Source: Helicobacter marmotae (lineage in GTDB: Bacteria > Campylobacterota > Campylobacteria > Campylobacterales > Helicobacteraceae). Taken from it: 57,286 nt of DNA. Positions 1-8,871 of the stretch are shown piece after piece (positions within the stretch are counted from its first letter, which is position 1; every line of letters starts with the position of its first letter). The notes beneath the pieces are model-generated. The model was not told where the DNA came from. It saw nothing but the letters and a program-made list of their open reading frames with translations, and made no database searches. The translations under genes and the position numbers were made by a program. Where the stretch lies: assembly GCF_003364255.1 (NCBI RefSeq), contig NZ_NXLR01000013.1:1-57286 (forward strand). Direction: 5' to 3'.

Positions 1-1667
1 TTACCACTGACATTTTGCATAGAAGCGGTAATCTCTTCTACAGCTTGAGCGGTTTGCTCTAATGAGCTTGCTTGAGAGTTAGTGAGATTAGTGAGGTTAT
101 TTACGGCTTCTTGCAAAGTTTGTGCCTCTTGGGTTAAGCGTTGAGCAAATCCACTTGAGATAGCAAGCATTTGCGACATTTCTTTTCCCAAAACATTTGC
201 TGTAATTTCAACATTACCTTTCGCATTAGGAATTTGGCTTGTAAAATCTAACCTCTTGTATTGCTCAAAAACATCATGAATTAAATTCATATCACTTCCC
301 ACACGTTTTTGCAGCACGTCAAGTAATTCATTTAAAATATCTTGGAGTTTTAAAAGATTAGGATTATTTGCCCTTGTCTTTAAGCGGATAGTCAAATCCC
401 CCTGCTCGACCTTATGGACAGAATCTATGGCTTGAGAAATCGCCATATTATCTATTTCCATATGGGCTTTAATATCCACCACCGCTTCATTAATACGTTT
501 TGCCATTTTGCCAAGCTCATCGCCTTTATCTACAGCAATATGAGCGACATCATTTCGCTCATATTTTAAAAATGCAAAAAACTCCTTTAGCCCATCATAA
601 ATCATTCTTATATCTTTTTGCATAATAAATTTCACATAGCCCACGACTAAAAGATTCACGATCACCATAGTAATAAGTAAAATAACAATAATATTTATCT
701 CTGTAGAATGCAGCTCTGCTAAAAGCTCATCATATGGAGCAAAATTAAACATTGTCCAATATACACCATCCCACACTTCAAAGCTATGGAGAGCCACTAA
801 GCCCTCTAAGCCCTCCTTTGATACCATTTCTACAATATCTTGGCTCTCTTTGTTTGACTTTTGGAGCTCTATTGCCCTCTTTGTACCCAATGTATCACTT
901 ACTGATAGTATTGAAGAACCTATTGCTCCTTTATCATAATAAGCTACCACGAGCTCATTGTCCCCAAGCAAAAGTCGGCGAGTATGCGGGAAAGCATTAG
1001 TTGCCTTTGAGAGAATCTGCTCCCCAAACTCACTCATATTAATAACAGCCCCCACAACTCCTATACGCTTTTTCTCATAATACACGGGAAAAGCAATACT
1101 TATTGCCTTAATTTCTTCTGAACGATACATTAAAGAAGTAGGGTCAGAAAACATCACTTCCTCAGGAGAGGCATTCCTTATAGGGACATTTGCAAAAGTT
1201 TCTATTAAGTTTTTGCCATCTTTGCTCCTTATATCGTATATGGAGCCTGTATTAATGCCTTGATTGTAGCTTTGTGGATTATCATCTACAAATACCATAC
1301 CCTCTTGAATATCCTCATCATACAAGTTACTTTGGATTTTCACATAAGTTGCCACTATGCTTTGGTCATAATCCACAATATAGCCAAGTAGGCTTTTTAA
1401 AACTAAAGGAGACATCACCTCTTGCTCATTTAAACGTGCCTCAATCGCCTTAGCCATAGATTGCAAGCCCGCTCCTGCGACGTTAAAGTATTCTTCAGAT
1501 TTTTGTGTATCAGAGCTTGCCTTAGCCATTAAAAATCTTTTAGCGTCATCTAGCATACTGCCTTTGATATTCAAAGACACAAGTAAAATTGCCCAAATAT
1601 TCCCAATAAGCAAAGCTAATGTCAAAATCAAACTTACTTTATTGCCAATACTCATATTTCTAAACAT
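1..1667 (-). CDS. Methyl-accepting chemotaxis protein, 3' end cut by window edge
   Basis: Inner-membrane chemoreceptor that would signal to CheA/CheW. The reading frame is open from an ATG at 1665-1667 to base 1, so about 555 residues are visible and the C-terminus lies outside the window. The N-terminus has a membrane segment (about residues 10-32). A periplasmic region of about 290 residues follows, containing YYEKKRIGVVGAVINMSEF and so resembling a dCache-type sensor. A second membrane segment (about 322-345) leads to a HAMP-like stretch, and then to the start of the signalling helix ending in EEITASMQNVSG, which is typical of the family. A second ATG four codons downstream is also possible. 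An AGAGGGG lies upstream of the chosen start. The ligand cannot be told from sequence. It is separate from the ruvB operon by a 150-base AT-rich gap. Confidence 0.9.
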   Translation of the reverse strand, partial: MFRNMSIGNKVSLILTLALLIGNIWAILLVSLNIKGSMLDDAKRFLMAKASSDTQKSEEYFNVAGAGLQSMAKAIEARLNEQEVMSPLVLKSLLGYIVDYDQSIVATYVKIQSNLYDEDIQEGMVFVDDNPQSYNQGINTGSIYDIRSKDGKNLIETFANVPIRNASPEEVMFSDPTSLMYRSEEIKAISIAFPVYYEKKRIGVVGAVINMSEFGEQILSKATNAFPHTRRLLLGDNELVVAYYDKGAIGSSILSVSDTLGTKRAIELQKSNKESQDIVEMVSKEGLEGLVALHSFEVWDGVYWTMFNFAPYDELLAELHSTEINIIVILLITMVIVNLLVVGYVKFIMQKDIRMIYDGLKEFFAFLKYERNDVAHIAVDKGDELGKMAKRINEAVVDIKAHMEIDNMAISQAIDSVHKVEQGDLTIRLKTRANNPNLLKLQDILNELLDVLQKRVGSDMNLIHDVFEQYKRLDFTSQIPNAKGNVEITANVLGKEMSQMLAISSGFAQRLTQEAQTLQEAVNNLTNLTNSQASSLEQTAQAVEEITASMQNVSG

Positions 1668-1820
1668 ATTCAATGCCCCTCTTTCTTTTCAAAGATAAAA
1701 TTAAAATTAGTTGTAAAAGGTTTTAAATTTCTTAACCATTTTAAACAAAATAATTTTCTATATTAAAATGCTCTTTCTTCTAAAAATAGTAAATGAATGG
1801 AGAAAAAAGTAATAATTACA

Positions 1821-2882
1821 CTAAAAAAGAGAATTTTGTGTAATTATTGGAATTTTAAATAATTCATAGGTTTTCGCTGTAGCTATGCGACCTTTGGCAG
1901 TGCGCTCTAAATAGGCATTTGCCAATAAATACGGCTCAATCACATCTTCAATGGTTGCCTCATCTTCACTCATAGCCGCTGCAATGGTGCTTAATCCTAT
2001 AGGTTTGCCTTGAGCTTGGAGTAAAATATCCAAATAGCGCAAATCGAGTTCATCAAATCCTAATTCATTTACGCCAAGCTCATTAAGAGCGTATTTCACA
2101 CATTCAAGGTTAATCTCCCCCTCACTTGCATAAAGCCCCACATCGGCAAAATCCCGCACCCTACGCAATAATCGTAATGCAATACGAGGCGTGCCCCTTG
2201 AGCGCTTAGCGATCTCATCTGCTCCACTTTGAGAGATAGTCCGCTTAAGCTTTTGAGCTGCTAATGACACAATGCGCGAAAGTTCATGGCTTTGATAAAA
2301 TTGCAAACGAAAACTCATGCCAAATCTATCCCGCAATGGATTTGATAGCATACCTGCACGAGTTGTCGCACCAATAAGCGTAAAAGGTGCAATATCAAGC
2401 TTAATCGTCTGAGCTGCTGGACCTGAACCGATGATAATATCCAAACGAAAGTCCTCCATAGCAGGGTAGAGAATCTCCTCAATAGCCGGACTTAGGCGAT
2501 GTATCTCATCGATAAATAAAATATCCCCATCATTGAGATTGGTTAAAATCGCTGCTAAGTCACCTGCTTTTTCGATCATAGGGGCGGCACTTACTTTGAT
2601 ATTACTCTCCATTTCATGCGCGATAATATGACTAAGAGTGGTTTTACCTAATCCGGGCGGTCCAAAGAATAAAATATGATCCAAGCATTCTTTGCGCTTC
2701 TTACTCGCTTCAATGGCGACTTTTAGATTCTTTTTAATCTTTTCTTGTCCGATGTATTCTTCCCACATATTTGGGCGTAAAGAAGCCTCTTGGGCAGATT
2801 CAAAGCTTAATTTCTCTACCTCAACTACACGATTTGGCTCAACACTTTGAATATTTGACTTTTGAAGTGAGATTTTTTCCAT
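1821..2882 (-). CDS. ruvB: Holliday junction branch-migration helicase RuvB
   Basis: AAA+ motor of the RuvAB complex, which moves Holliday junctions during recombinational repair. It has 353 residues, slightly longer than the usual ~336 because of an N-terminal extension of about 20 residues. Visible motifs are the Walker A box GPPGLGKT (74-81), the Walker B box ending IDEIHR (about 120-128), the sensor/arginine-finger segment [18 protein letters not shown] (about 171-188), and a C-terminal winged-helix domain with [24 protein letters not shown]. It is the last gene of the minus-strand run from 5583. Its ATG overlaps the panB stop by one base (TAATG), so the two are probably translationally coupled. 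Its partner ruvA lies 5.4 kb away in another operon, as is common in Campylobacterota; ruvC is not in the window. Confidence 0.97.
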   Translation of the reverse strand: MEKISLQKSNIQSVEPNRVVEVEKLSFESAQEASLRPNMWEEYIGQEKIKKNLKVAIEASKKRKECLDHILFFGPPGLGKTTLSHIIAHEMESNIKVSAAPMIEKAGDLAAILTNLNDGDILFIDEIHRLSPAIEEILYPAMEDFRLDIIIGSGPAAQTIKLDIAPFTLIGATTRAGMLSNPLRDRFGMSFRLQFYQSHELSRIVSLAAQKLKRTISQSGADEIAKRSRGTPRIALRLLRRVRDFADVGLYASEGEINLECVKYALNELGVNELGFDELDLRYLDILLQAQGKPIGLSTIAAAMSEDEATIEDVIEPYLLANAYLERTAKGRIATAKTYELFKIPIITQNSLF

Positions 2883-3676
2883 TAATAGCTCTCCCTATCG
2901 CTAGGGAAAGCACATGACTTCACATCTTTAGCATAAGCCCTTATAGCCTCTTTAAGCATACTTTTGCCATCACAATAACGGCGCACAAACTTAGGCTGAA
3001 ATGTATCAAAAAACCCAAACGCATCACTCCATACCAAAATCTGCCCATCACAATCCACCCCCGCACCAATGCCAATGGTAGGGATTTTAATCGCTTGAGT
3101 AATGGCATGACCTGTTTGCTTTGTAACACCCTCAATTAAGATTCCAAACGCTCCTGCTTCCTGCATAGCAAGCGCGCATTCTATGAGCTCATTACATTGG
3201 GCTTCTTGCTTGCCCTTTATTTTGAATCCACCATCAAAGCGCATAAATTGAGGCTTTAAGCCAATATGTGCCATTACTGCAAACCCCTCATCACACAGCG
3301 CTTTAATGAGTGCATACTTTTCTATGCCTACTTCGAGTTTAATAGCATCTGCTCGCGTATGTTTATAGAATTTACGTGCATTTTTTAGAGCTTCTTTTGT
3401 GGTAATATAACTTCCAAATGGCATATCTGCAATAAGAAAAGAATGCTTCACTGCCCTACACACAGCCTTTGTGTGATAAATCATCTCTTCTGTAGTGAGG
3501 TTAAGTGTATCATTATTTCCCCCAAAGCTCATATTGAGGCTATCACCTACTAAAAGTATATCCACCTCGCCATCAAAAATATGCGCCATAAGTGCGTCAT
3601 AAGCGGTAATAGCTGTGATTTTCTCCACACCCTTTTTTGCCCTTAATTGCCCAAGTGTCATCTTTTTATCTAGCAT
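2882..3676 (-). CDS. panB: 3-methyl-2-oxobutanoate hydroxymethyltransferase PanB
   Basis: Cytosolic enzyme that adds a hydroxymethyl group from methylenetetrahydrofolate to 2-oxoisovalerate, giving ketopantoate, the first committed step of pantothenate and CoA synthesis. At 264 residues it is normal length. Family motifs are [12 protein letters not shown] near the N-terminus, the metal-binding [13 protein letters not shown], the [13 protein letters not shown] segment, KLEVG, HIGLKPQ, and [17 protein letters not shown] near the C-terminus. An excellent ribosome site (AAGGAGG, four bases before ATG) fixes the start. It sits between the SMR transporter pair and ruvB in a tightly packed operon; no other pantothenate genes are nearby. 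Confidence 0.97.
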   Translation of the reverse strand: MLDKKMTLGQLRAKKGVEKITAITAYDALMAHIFDGEVDILLVGDSLNMSFGGNNDTLNLTTEEMIYHTKAVCRAVKHSFLIADMPFGSYITTKEALKNARKFYKHTRADAIKLEVGIEKYALIKALCDEGFAVMAHIGLKPQFMRFDGGFKIKGKQEAQCNELIECALAMQEAGAFGILIEGVTKQTGHAITQAIKIPTIGIGAGVDCDGQILVWSDAFGFFDTFQPKFVRRYCDGKSMLKEAIRAYAKDVKSCAFPSDRESY

Positions 3677-3688
3677 AATGCCTCCTTA

Positions 3689-4030
3689 TTAAGATTCTAT
3701 ATGTAAGAGCACTACCCCGCATATAACCATAGCAATGCCCAAATACCCTATAAAACTTAGCTTTTCTTTTAAAAACACATAGCCTCCTAAAGTAGTGCCA
3801 ATAATCCCCACTGCACCCCAAGTCGTATAAGCCACGCTTAAGGGGATAACCTCAATTCCTAAGGCTAAAAGTGTAAAAGCCACACAAACCATTACAATAC
3901 AAGCTAAAGTGTAACCCTTATGTGTAAAGCCTTGTGATTTTTTTAAAAGCAAATTCGCCCCAATGTCAAAAAACGCTGCCAAAACCACCAAAGAGAGTGC
4001 CATTGCTTGAGTATGAAGCCAATGCTCCAT
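3689..4030 (-). CDS. SMR-family transporter subunit, MdtI-like
   Basis: Small multidrug resistance protein of 113 residues with four predicted membrane helices. The first helix has a conserved acidic residue in place of the classic glutamate (ALSLVVLAAFFDIGANLLLKK), and the third carries LSVAYTTWGAVGIIG, the SMR signature. The C-terminal SFIGYLGIAMVICGVVLL completes the fold. It is paired with a second, different SMR gene, sharing one base (TAATG). That is the hallmark of heterodimeric pairs such as MdtIJ (spermidine export) or YkkCD. The pairing and signature are seen; the substrate (polyamine, guanidine-like compound or lipophilic cation) is not determinable here. An AGGAGG lies seven bases before the ATG. 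Confidence 0.85.
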   Translation of the reverse strand: MEHWLHTQAMALSLVVLAAFFDIGANLLLKKSQGFTHKGYTLACIVMVCVAFTLLALGIEVIPLSVAYTTWGAVGIIGTTLGGYVFLKEKLSFIGYLGIAMVICGVVLLHIES

Positions 4031-4383
4031 TATCTTTGCCTCCTATGGGCTCTAAGCTCAGCATAATTCATAAGACAAATCCCGCATAAAGCAAGCAAAA
4101 TGCCGCATTTTTGATAAAATGAGAGCTCTTCATTAAAATAAAAAATCCCAATGAGTGTTACACACAAGCCTCCTAGAGCCTCCCAAATCGCATACGCTAT
4201 ACTAATAGGCAAGCGCTTTAAACAAAGCGCCATAAAAAAATAAGACAATACAAGCAATATATACATACCCAAAAGCCCAAAATTCCTATACTCTTCTTGT
4301 AAAGTGGCTTTCAGCAGACTTAGGGCTATGATTTCTACCATAACAGCGCAGAATAAAAATACATACGCCTTTATTAAACTCAT
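4030..4383 (-). CDS. SMR-family transporter subunit, MdtJ-like
   Basis: Second member of a paired SMR exporter, 117 residues with four helices. The first helix contains the usual glutamate (VMVEIIALSLLK), and the third reads PISIAYAIWEALGGLCVTLIG, closer to MdtJ than to MdtI. The C-terminal tail is basic (AHRRQR), which would fix its topology opposite to its partner, as expected for dual-subunit SMR pumps. Its ATG overlaps the lgt stop by four bases (ATGA), and its stop overlaps the MdtI-like start, so lgt, mdtJ-like and mdtI-like are almost certainly co-translated. The substrate is unknown. Confidence 0.85.
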   Translation of the reverse strand: MSLIKAYVFLFCAVMVEIIALSLLKATLQEEYRNFGLLGMYILLVLSYFFMALCLKRLPISIAYAIWEALGGLCVTLIGIFYFNEELSFYQKCGILLALCGICLMNYAELRAHRRQR

Positions 4384-5252
4384 TTTTTTGCTCCTTTATT
4401 TTGAGGGAGAAACAATGTGGGCTTTTGATATATCAACATTAAAATCACAGCACTCATAGCAAACATCACAAAACTTAGAATCTGCCCCATAGATAAGCCA
4501 AAGTTATAATATCCCATTTGCACATCTGCCTCTCTAAAGTATTCACATATAAATCTTGCCAATGAATAAAGCATACCATAAGCCACAAGCAACGCACCGG
4601 GCTTTTTCACATAACGCATAAGCCAAAACAAAATAAGAAACACCAATATCCCCTCGCTAAAAGCTTCAAAAAGCTGACTGGGGTAGCGTAACTCCCCATT
4701 TACCAATATGCCTATTTTTGCTGATATGCCATCAGTTTCTATCACTCGCCCAAAAAGCTCATGGTTAAAGAAATTCCCCAAACGTCCAAATACATAGCCC
4801 AAGGGAATGGAAATGGCTGAGAGGTCCATAAATACCCAAAAAGGCTGCTTTTTAAAATAGCAAAATAATATCGCCGCTATCACAAACCCACTCACCGCTC
4901 CATGATAACTAATCCCGCTAATGCCCACAAACACACCATCTTCATAGGGGTTAAACATCTGCCAAGGCTGCAGGAGATATTCCCATCTCTGCGGAGAATA
5001 AATCAGCACATATCCTATACGACCGCCTAAAATCACACCTATTTCTACCCAAATAAAAAAGCTATCAAGAAGTTCTTGTGTAATGGGGAAACGTTTGGGT
5101 TGGTATTTGACAAAAGCCTTAGCAATAAGAAGTGCTATAAGCATAGCCCCCACATACATAATCCCATACCAATGGACATTGATATTAAATACCTCAAAGG
5201 CTATGGGGTCAATGTATTCGTAGATTCTATTCCATACGCTATAGTGTTCCAA
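4380..5252 (-). CDS. lgt: Prolipoprotein diacylglyceryl transferase Lgt
   Basis: Inner-membrane enzyme that moves diacylglycerol from phosphatidylglycerol to the lipobox cysteine of prolipoproteins. It is multi-pass, with VHWYGIMYVGAM, the YHGAVSGF segment (equivalent of HGGxxGG) and the Lgt signature GRLGNFFNHELFG. I chose a TTG start at 5250-5252 (290 residues) because GGAGG sits six bases upstream and the protein then begins LEHYSVWNRIYEYIDPIAF, like other epsilonproteobacterial Lgt proteins. The longer alternatives at 5288 (TTG) and 5285 (ATG) lack a good ribosome site and would overlap the upstream gene by about 50 bases instead of 14. Its clients in this window include the lipoproteins at 25838, 26691 and 52267. 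Confidence 0.93.
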   Translation of the reverse strand: MEHYSVWNRIYEYIDPIAFEVFNINVHWYGIMYVGAMLIALLIAKAFVKYQPKRFPITQELLDSFFIWVEIGVILGGRIGYVLIYSPQRWEYLLQPWQMFNPYEDGVFVGISGISYHGAVSGFVIAAILFCYFKKQPFWVFMDLSAISIPLGYVFGRLGNFFNHELFGRVIETDGISAKIGILVNGELRYPSQLFEAFSEGILVFLILFWLMRYVKKPGALLVAYGMLYSLARFICEYFREADVQMGYYNFGLSMGQILSFVMFAMSAVILMLIYQKPTLFLPQNKGAKK

Positions 5253-5583
5253 GCTTATCCTCCATGATTTTAATTTTAAACTCATCAATCATATCGATTT
5301 CATCAAAAAACATAAATAATCTCACATCATCAACAATAATCTCTATAGTGATTTTATCTACACTTCGTAACTTAAACAAATACCCCAACACATACGAGCT
5401 AAGCGGATAAGCTTGGATAAAATAAAGCCGCAAAAGCTCATTATGGGCTAAAAATTCAGGCAAAATATTTTCAAGGTCAATTTTAAAGGCTAAAAACGCA
5501 TCATAGGTCTTTAGCTTCCCTACACTTCTTACCATTTCTAAATCATTAATACTTACAACACTTAATCCCATATACCCCACCAT
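5239..5583 (-). CDS. Conserved-looking hypothetical protein, first gene of the lgt-ruvB run
   Basis: I do not recognise this 114-residue protein. It has no signal peptide or membrane segment and alternates hydrophobic and acidic residues, with an acidic C-terminal half (KITIEIIVDDVRLFMFFDEI). It looks like a small soluble alpha/beta protein. It overlaps the chosen lgt start by 14 bases, which supports its being a real co-translated gene rather than a chance frame. The start is uncertain: GTG/ATG codons in MVGYMGLSV are both possible. No function is proposed. Confidence 0.6.
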   Translation of the reverse strand: MVGYMGLSVVSINDLEMVRSVGKLKTYDAFLAFKIDLENILPEFLAHNELLRLYFIQAYPLSSYVLGYLFKLRSVDKITIEIIVDDVRLFMFFDEIDMIDEFKIKIMEDKLGTL

Positions 5584-5599
5584 TTATTAATTTACAATA

Positions 5600-6130
5600 G
5601 AGATTTTGCCTCCACTTTGCGCTCCATACTAAAGGCGATACATTTTCTACCTGCAAGGGAAATTACTTTATCTTGTCTTAGGCTTTTCTTAGAGCTTTGC
5701 AAAAGCCAAAGAATCTCTCATCTACTAGAGACTCTCTATAAGAATCACAGAAAGCCCACAGCAATTCTTCGCTTCGCTATGCTCCCGCTAGATATGACAA
5801 GGGAGCGAATTTTCTAGCGATTCTCTTTTTTCTTTTTCTATAAGGTGGAAGGGCTTAAATGTGCAAAGTTTTATAAAATAATGAGGCTTATATACTTTAC
5901 TTGTGCAGGCAAGCTCCAACCCCATAATAATGCTCCACAATAACACTCTTGCCCCATTATATATCCACCCCCGCCATACTTGTATGTCGCTTTATAGATA
6001 GACTTCACTGCTAGGGGAAGTTTGGGACTTTTGTCATTCTAAACCTGTATAGCAGGTGAAGAATCTCTAAAAGAATTTCTAGTAAATTAGGTAGAGATTC
6101 TTCATCTCCGCTCACGCCATCCATAAAACA
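5600..6130. repeat. Gene-free stretch with degraded copies of the dispersed repeat
   Basis: The gap between 5584 and 6226 holds no convincing gene. It contains worn fragments of the repeat family seen in four other gaps: AAAGAATCTCTC near 5708, CAATTCTTCGCTTCGCTATG near 5762, GTCATTCTAAAC near 6034, GAAGAATCTCT near 6060 and AGAGATTCTTCATC near 6092. The remainder (about 5830-6000) is AT-rich with no clear function; a 28-codon minus-strand frame there was considered and rejected. Confidence 0.6.
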
Positions 6131-6226
6131 TAACAATATGGCAAACTCTGCAATGCCTCCAAAGCCAATTCTAGCAAAGCTTTATTGCATGCAATTAAAC
6201 ATCAATTAAACATCGATTAAACTTGG

Positions 6227-6664
6227 CTATATTTTACAACGTAATGAAAGTATGCCCCTAGGAGGGCTTACCCTCAAGCGAAATGCCCCACCACACGCTT
6301 TAATAAGAGCTTTTCCCCTCCCGCCTAAAGGCACAAAAGCAGTGTTTTTAGCATATTTGTAGCAAGGCTTAAAAGGGAAAGATAATGTGACAATAATATG
6401 CGTAGCCTTAATAATCATCTTACAAGTAATGCCCTTAGATAATCCCAAAGAGCAAGGCAAGGGGCGAGATTTGGGCAATGTGTAAAGATGTAATTTATCT
6501 ATGCGCATTATATGGTGCTCGATGATATTATGAGCACATTCGCAAAATGCAAGTCCGATATTATCGATACTTTGCCCCTTGCAAGGAAGATGAGATTCTA
6601 TCCATACAAGCATAGCCCCCACATCGCTCAAACTCGCCTTAAATTCCCTTTGATACACTCTCAT
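6227..6664 (-). CDS. RsbW-like (GHKL) ATPase-fold protein, degenerate ATP site
   Basis: A 145-residue protein that I read as a member of the RsbW/SpoIIAB anti-sigma-factor kinase-like fold (HATPase_c_2). The segment IGLAFCECAHNIIEHH matches the N-box (E...N...H), and GGRGKALIKACGGAFRLR matches the G-box region. The expected central D-x-G motif is replaced by LSFPFKP, so ATP binding or kinase activity may be lost; this is inference from motif spacing. Its ATG lies three bases after the stop of the upstream haem-type chemoreceptor, so the two are probably co-expressed. In this family such proteins usually bind a sigma factor or an anti-anti-sigma STAS protein; none is adjacent here. Cysteine content is high (eight), unusual for the fold. 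Confidence 0.6.
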   Translation of the reverse strand: MRVYQREFKASLSDVGAMLVWIESHLPCKGQSIDNIGLAFCECAHNIIEHHIMRIDKLHLYTLPKSRPLPCSLGLSKGITCKMIIKATHIIVTLSFPFKPCYKYAKNTAFVPLGGRGKALIKACGGAFRLRVSPPRGILSLRCKI

Positions 6665-6667
6665 ATT

Positions 6668-8266
6668 TTAAGTATGGAACTTGCTAATGGCGTCATTAAG
6701 TGCTTTTACCTTTAAAGACATATCATTAGCGATTTTGTGGATATTATGCCCCGCACTTTGGGTGGATTCTGAAGATTTGGCTATATCTTGCATCATATCT
6801 GCAAGTTCTTTGGTACTTTGGGCAATAGAAGTGCTAATTTCTCTTAAAGAGAGAGCATTGTGTTTGGTAGAAGTGAGCTTAGCATGGGTATCATGGGCTT
6901 CATCAATAAGGGGCTTTGTCTTCTCTGCGATATGTGTCATATCTTCGCTCCCCTCTTTGACATTCTGCCCCATATCATTAATGCTTTGTATCACCAGATT
7001 CACACTTGCAGCGATTTCATTGAGGGATTTTTGCGTTTTTTCTGCGAGCTTTCTCACTTCATCGGCTACCACCGCAAAGCCCCTGCCATGCTCTCCAGCA
7101 CGTGCGGCTTCAATGGCGGCATTAAGGGCTAGGAGATTGGTTTGGTCTGCTATATCATTAATAATCGATAAAACAGATTTAATTTGCTCAGCCATACCCT
7201 CTAGCTCTTCTACATGGGTTAAGATATTATGCTGATTCTGTGCGGAAGTATTAATAAGTGCTATGGAATCTTGGAGATTTTTCACAAATTCATCAAGCAC
7301 ATGTTCGGTTTGCTCTACATTATTTCTTGTCTCATTGGCAATTTGCAAGGCATTATCAAGATTCTCACTGACATTATGAGCTAAAGCATTTACCTTATCT
7401 ACTAATTCAAACTGCGAATCAGCATTTTGAGATAAAGTATGAGATACATCTAAAAGTTCATTACATGTTTGGGTGCTCTCATCGCTTACATGCTTGCTTA
7501 AGGCGATGGTATCTTGTATGGTTTGGATAAATTTATTCACATAGCCTGAAGTAGTCCCCACCTCATCATTACTTTTTATAGCAATGCGCTTGGTTAAGTC
7601 CCCACTTCCCCCCTCTGTGAGATCTCTTGCCATATTACGTAGATGATTAAGCGGCTTTACAAGCTCTTTTTCAAAGAATATATATAAGCCAAGCAATATC
7701 AATATGCCTGCTACAAACATCGTAAGCAAAAGATAATTTTCGCTCTCTTCAATTTGCTCATAAAAGCTCTGTGTAGAGATTTTAAGCTCTAATACCCCCA
7801 GCACATCTCCACTTTGAGTTTTCTCATATTGATGACATGCCATGCAACTCTCATCGGCTATCAAAGGCTTAAGAAATGTTACATTATGTATGCCATTTTC
7901 ATAAGATTCTTTAAGTTTAGCCTCCTTGCTTGCAAACACATCAAGCACTTCTTTATCATTGCTGACTTTTGCACTCATACCAAATAAATCAATCACACTT
8001 TGGCTTTTATGGATTTGCAGCCCAAGCACTCCTGAAATCTTGCTCGCATCTAAAAGCCCAGCATCAATCACTTCCCTTATGCCTATATTCATACTCATAC
8101 GCACAGTTTGAAAGATAGAATCCCCTAGCATTTGCGCATTTCGCTTCCCCTCCTTGACTGCCATATTTTGATAGCCTGTGCTAATAATGCCATAAAGCAC
8201 GCCAAAGCCAATGATAATAAACACCATTAAAGTAAAAAGCACTTTTGAACGAAATGATTGCAACAT
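6668..8266 (-). CDS. Methyl-accepting chemotaxis protein with periplasmic CxxCH haem motif
   Basis: Chemoreceptor of 532 residues. A first membrane helix (about 10-30) is followed by a periplasmic sensor (about 31-178) carrying CMACH at 141-145, the attachment motif for a c-type haem. A second helix (179-197), a HAMP domain (about 198-250) and a full cytoplasmic signalling region follow. The signalling tip reads [20 protein letters not shown], then [18 protein letters not shown]. Together these parts suggest a redox, oxygen or nitric-oxide sensor like the haem-bearing receptors described in Geobacter (family knowledge). No ligand can be read directly. It lies 20 bases after ruvA and directly before the RsbW-like gene. 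A GGAGGGGGG tract precedes the ATG. The C-terminus ends in a short amphipathic stretch without a CheR/CheB-tethering pentapeptide. Confidence 0.92.
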   Translation of the reverse strand: MLQSFRSKVLFTLMVFIIIGFGVLYGIISTGYQNMAVKEGKRNAQMLGDSIFQTVRMSMNIGIREVIDAGLLDASKISGVLGLQIHKSQSVIDLFGMSAKVSNDKEVLDVFASKEAKLKESYENGIHNVTFLKPLIADESCMACHQYEKTQSGDVLGVLELKISTQSFYEQIEESENYLLLTMFVAGILILLGLYIFFEKELVKPLNHLRNMARDLTEGGSGDLTKRIAIKSNDEVGTTSGYVNKFIQTIQDTIALSKHVSDESTQTCNELLDVSHTLSQNADSQFELVDKVNALAHNVSENLDNALQIANETRNNVEQTEHVLDEFVKNLQDSIALINTSAQNQHNILTHVEELEGMAEQIKSVLSIINDIADQTNLLALNAAIEAARAGEHGRGFAVVADEVRKLAEKTQKSLNEIAASVNLVIQSINDMGQNVKEGSEDMTHIAEKTKPLIDEAHDTHAKLTSTKHNALSLREISTSIAQSTKELADMMQDIAKSSESTQSAGHNIHKIANDMSLKVKALNDAISKFHT

Positions 8267-8286
8267 ACTCCCCCCTCCTTTTTAGC

Positions 8287-8871
8287 TTATTTTAATCGTT
8301 TTAATGCTTCCTTGACAATTTCAGATACGCTTGTAAGCTCAATGCCATCAAGCATTTTTGCAATCTCATTTTCCTTAAAGCCCAAACTCTGCAAGGCAAG
8401 TGAGGCTTCATGCTTGAGATCATTATAAACGGGCGCACTCTCTAAGAGCTCTGCAAAGAATCCTGCTACATCAATCATAATTTTCCCCGCACCTTTATGC
8501 CCTACGCCGGGCACCTTTTTTAGCGCATCAATATCCTTATTTGCCACAATATGCGCAAACTGCTCAGGGCTATAGGTAGAGAGGATAGCAAGGGCTACTT
8601 TAGGACCTACGCCATTAATTTTAAGCAATCGCTCAAATGTCTGCCTCTCTATATCCCTAACAAAGCCAAAAAGCAAATGTGCATCTTCGCGGATAATATG
8701 CACACAAAGAATCTGCACTGCCTTTTGTGCATTTCCTTCTAGCTCTGCCCTCAAGGCATTTGTAGCATTAAAAGACATCTGCACCCCATAAATCACTCCC
8801 CCCACATCTATTTCGATACGCATAGGCTCTAATACACATACCACGCCCCTTAAACCCACAATCATACTCAT
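8287..8871 (-). CDS. ruvA: Holliday junction DNA-binding protein RuvA
   Basis: Tetrameric junction-binding partner of RuvB. It has 194 residues, with an N-terminal OB-fold beginning MIVGLRGVV, a helix-hairpin-helix pair (LLKINGVGPKVALAIL and LKKVPGVGHKGAGKIMID) and a C-terminal RuvB-binding domain ending EIVKEALKRLK. Two starts are possible. The ATG at 8871 overlaps the upstream stop as ATGA, favouring translational coupling; the ATG at 8865 gives the usual MIVGL start. It is co-directional with the FapA-like gene and followed by the haem-type chemoreceptor. Confidence 0.96.
   Translation of the reverse strand: MSMIVGLRGVVCVLEPMRIEIDVGGVIYGVQMSFNATNALRAELEGNAQKAVQILCVHIIREDAHLLFGFVRDIERQTFERLLKINGVGPKVALAILSTYSPEQFAHIVANKDIDALKKVPGVGHKGAGKIMIDVAGFFAELLESAPVYNDLKHEASLALQSLGFKENEIAKMLDGIELTSVSEIVKEALKRLK

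Noticed and set aside
5871-5957. A 28-codon minus-strand frame considered as a second small toxin
   Set aside because: Its ATG lies inside a TATATAAT sequence and has no ribosome site, and the peptide is not a clean membrane helix.
5600-6200. Searched for tRNA or other structured RNA in the larger gaps
   Set aside because: No cloverleaf, CCA-preceding acceptor stem, tmRNA or SRP-type motif was found in any gap other than the RNase P RNA.
6681-7235. A 184-codon plus-strand frame opposite the chemoreceptor
   Set aside because: Shadow of the chemoreceptor: the minus-strand protein has full MCP motifs and a ribosome site, and this frame has neither.
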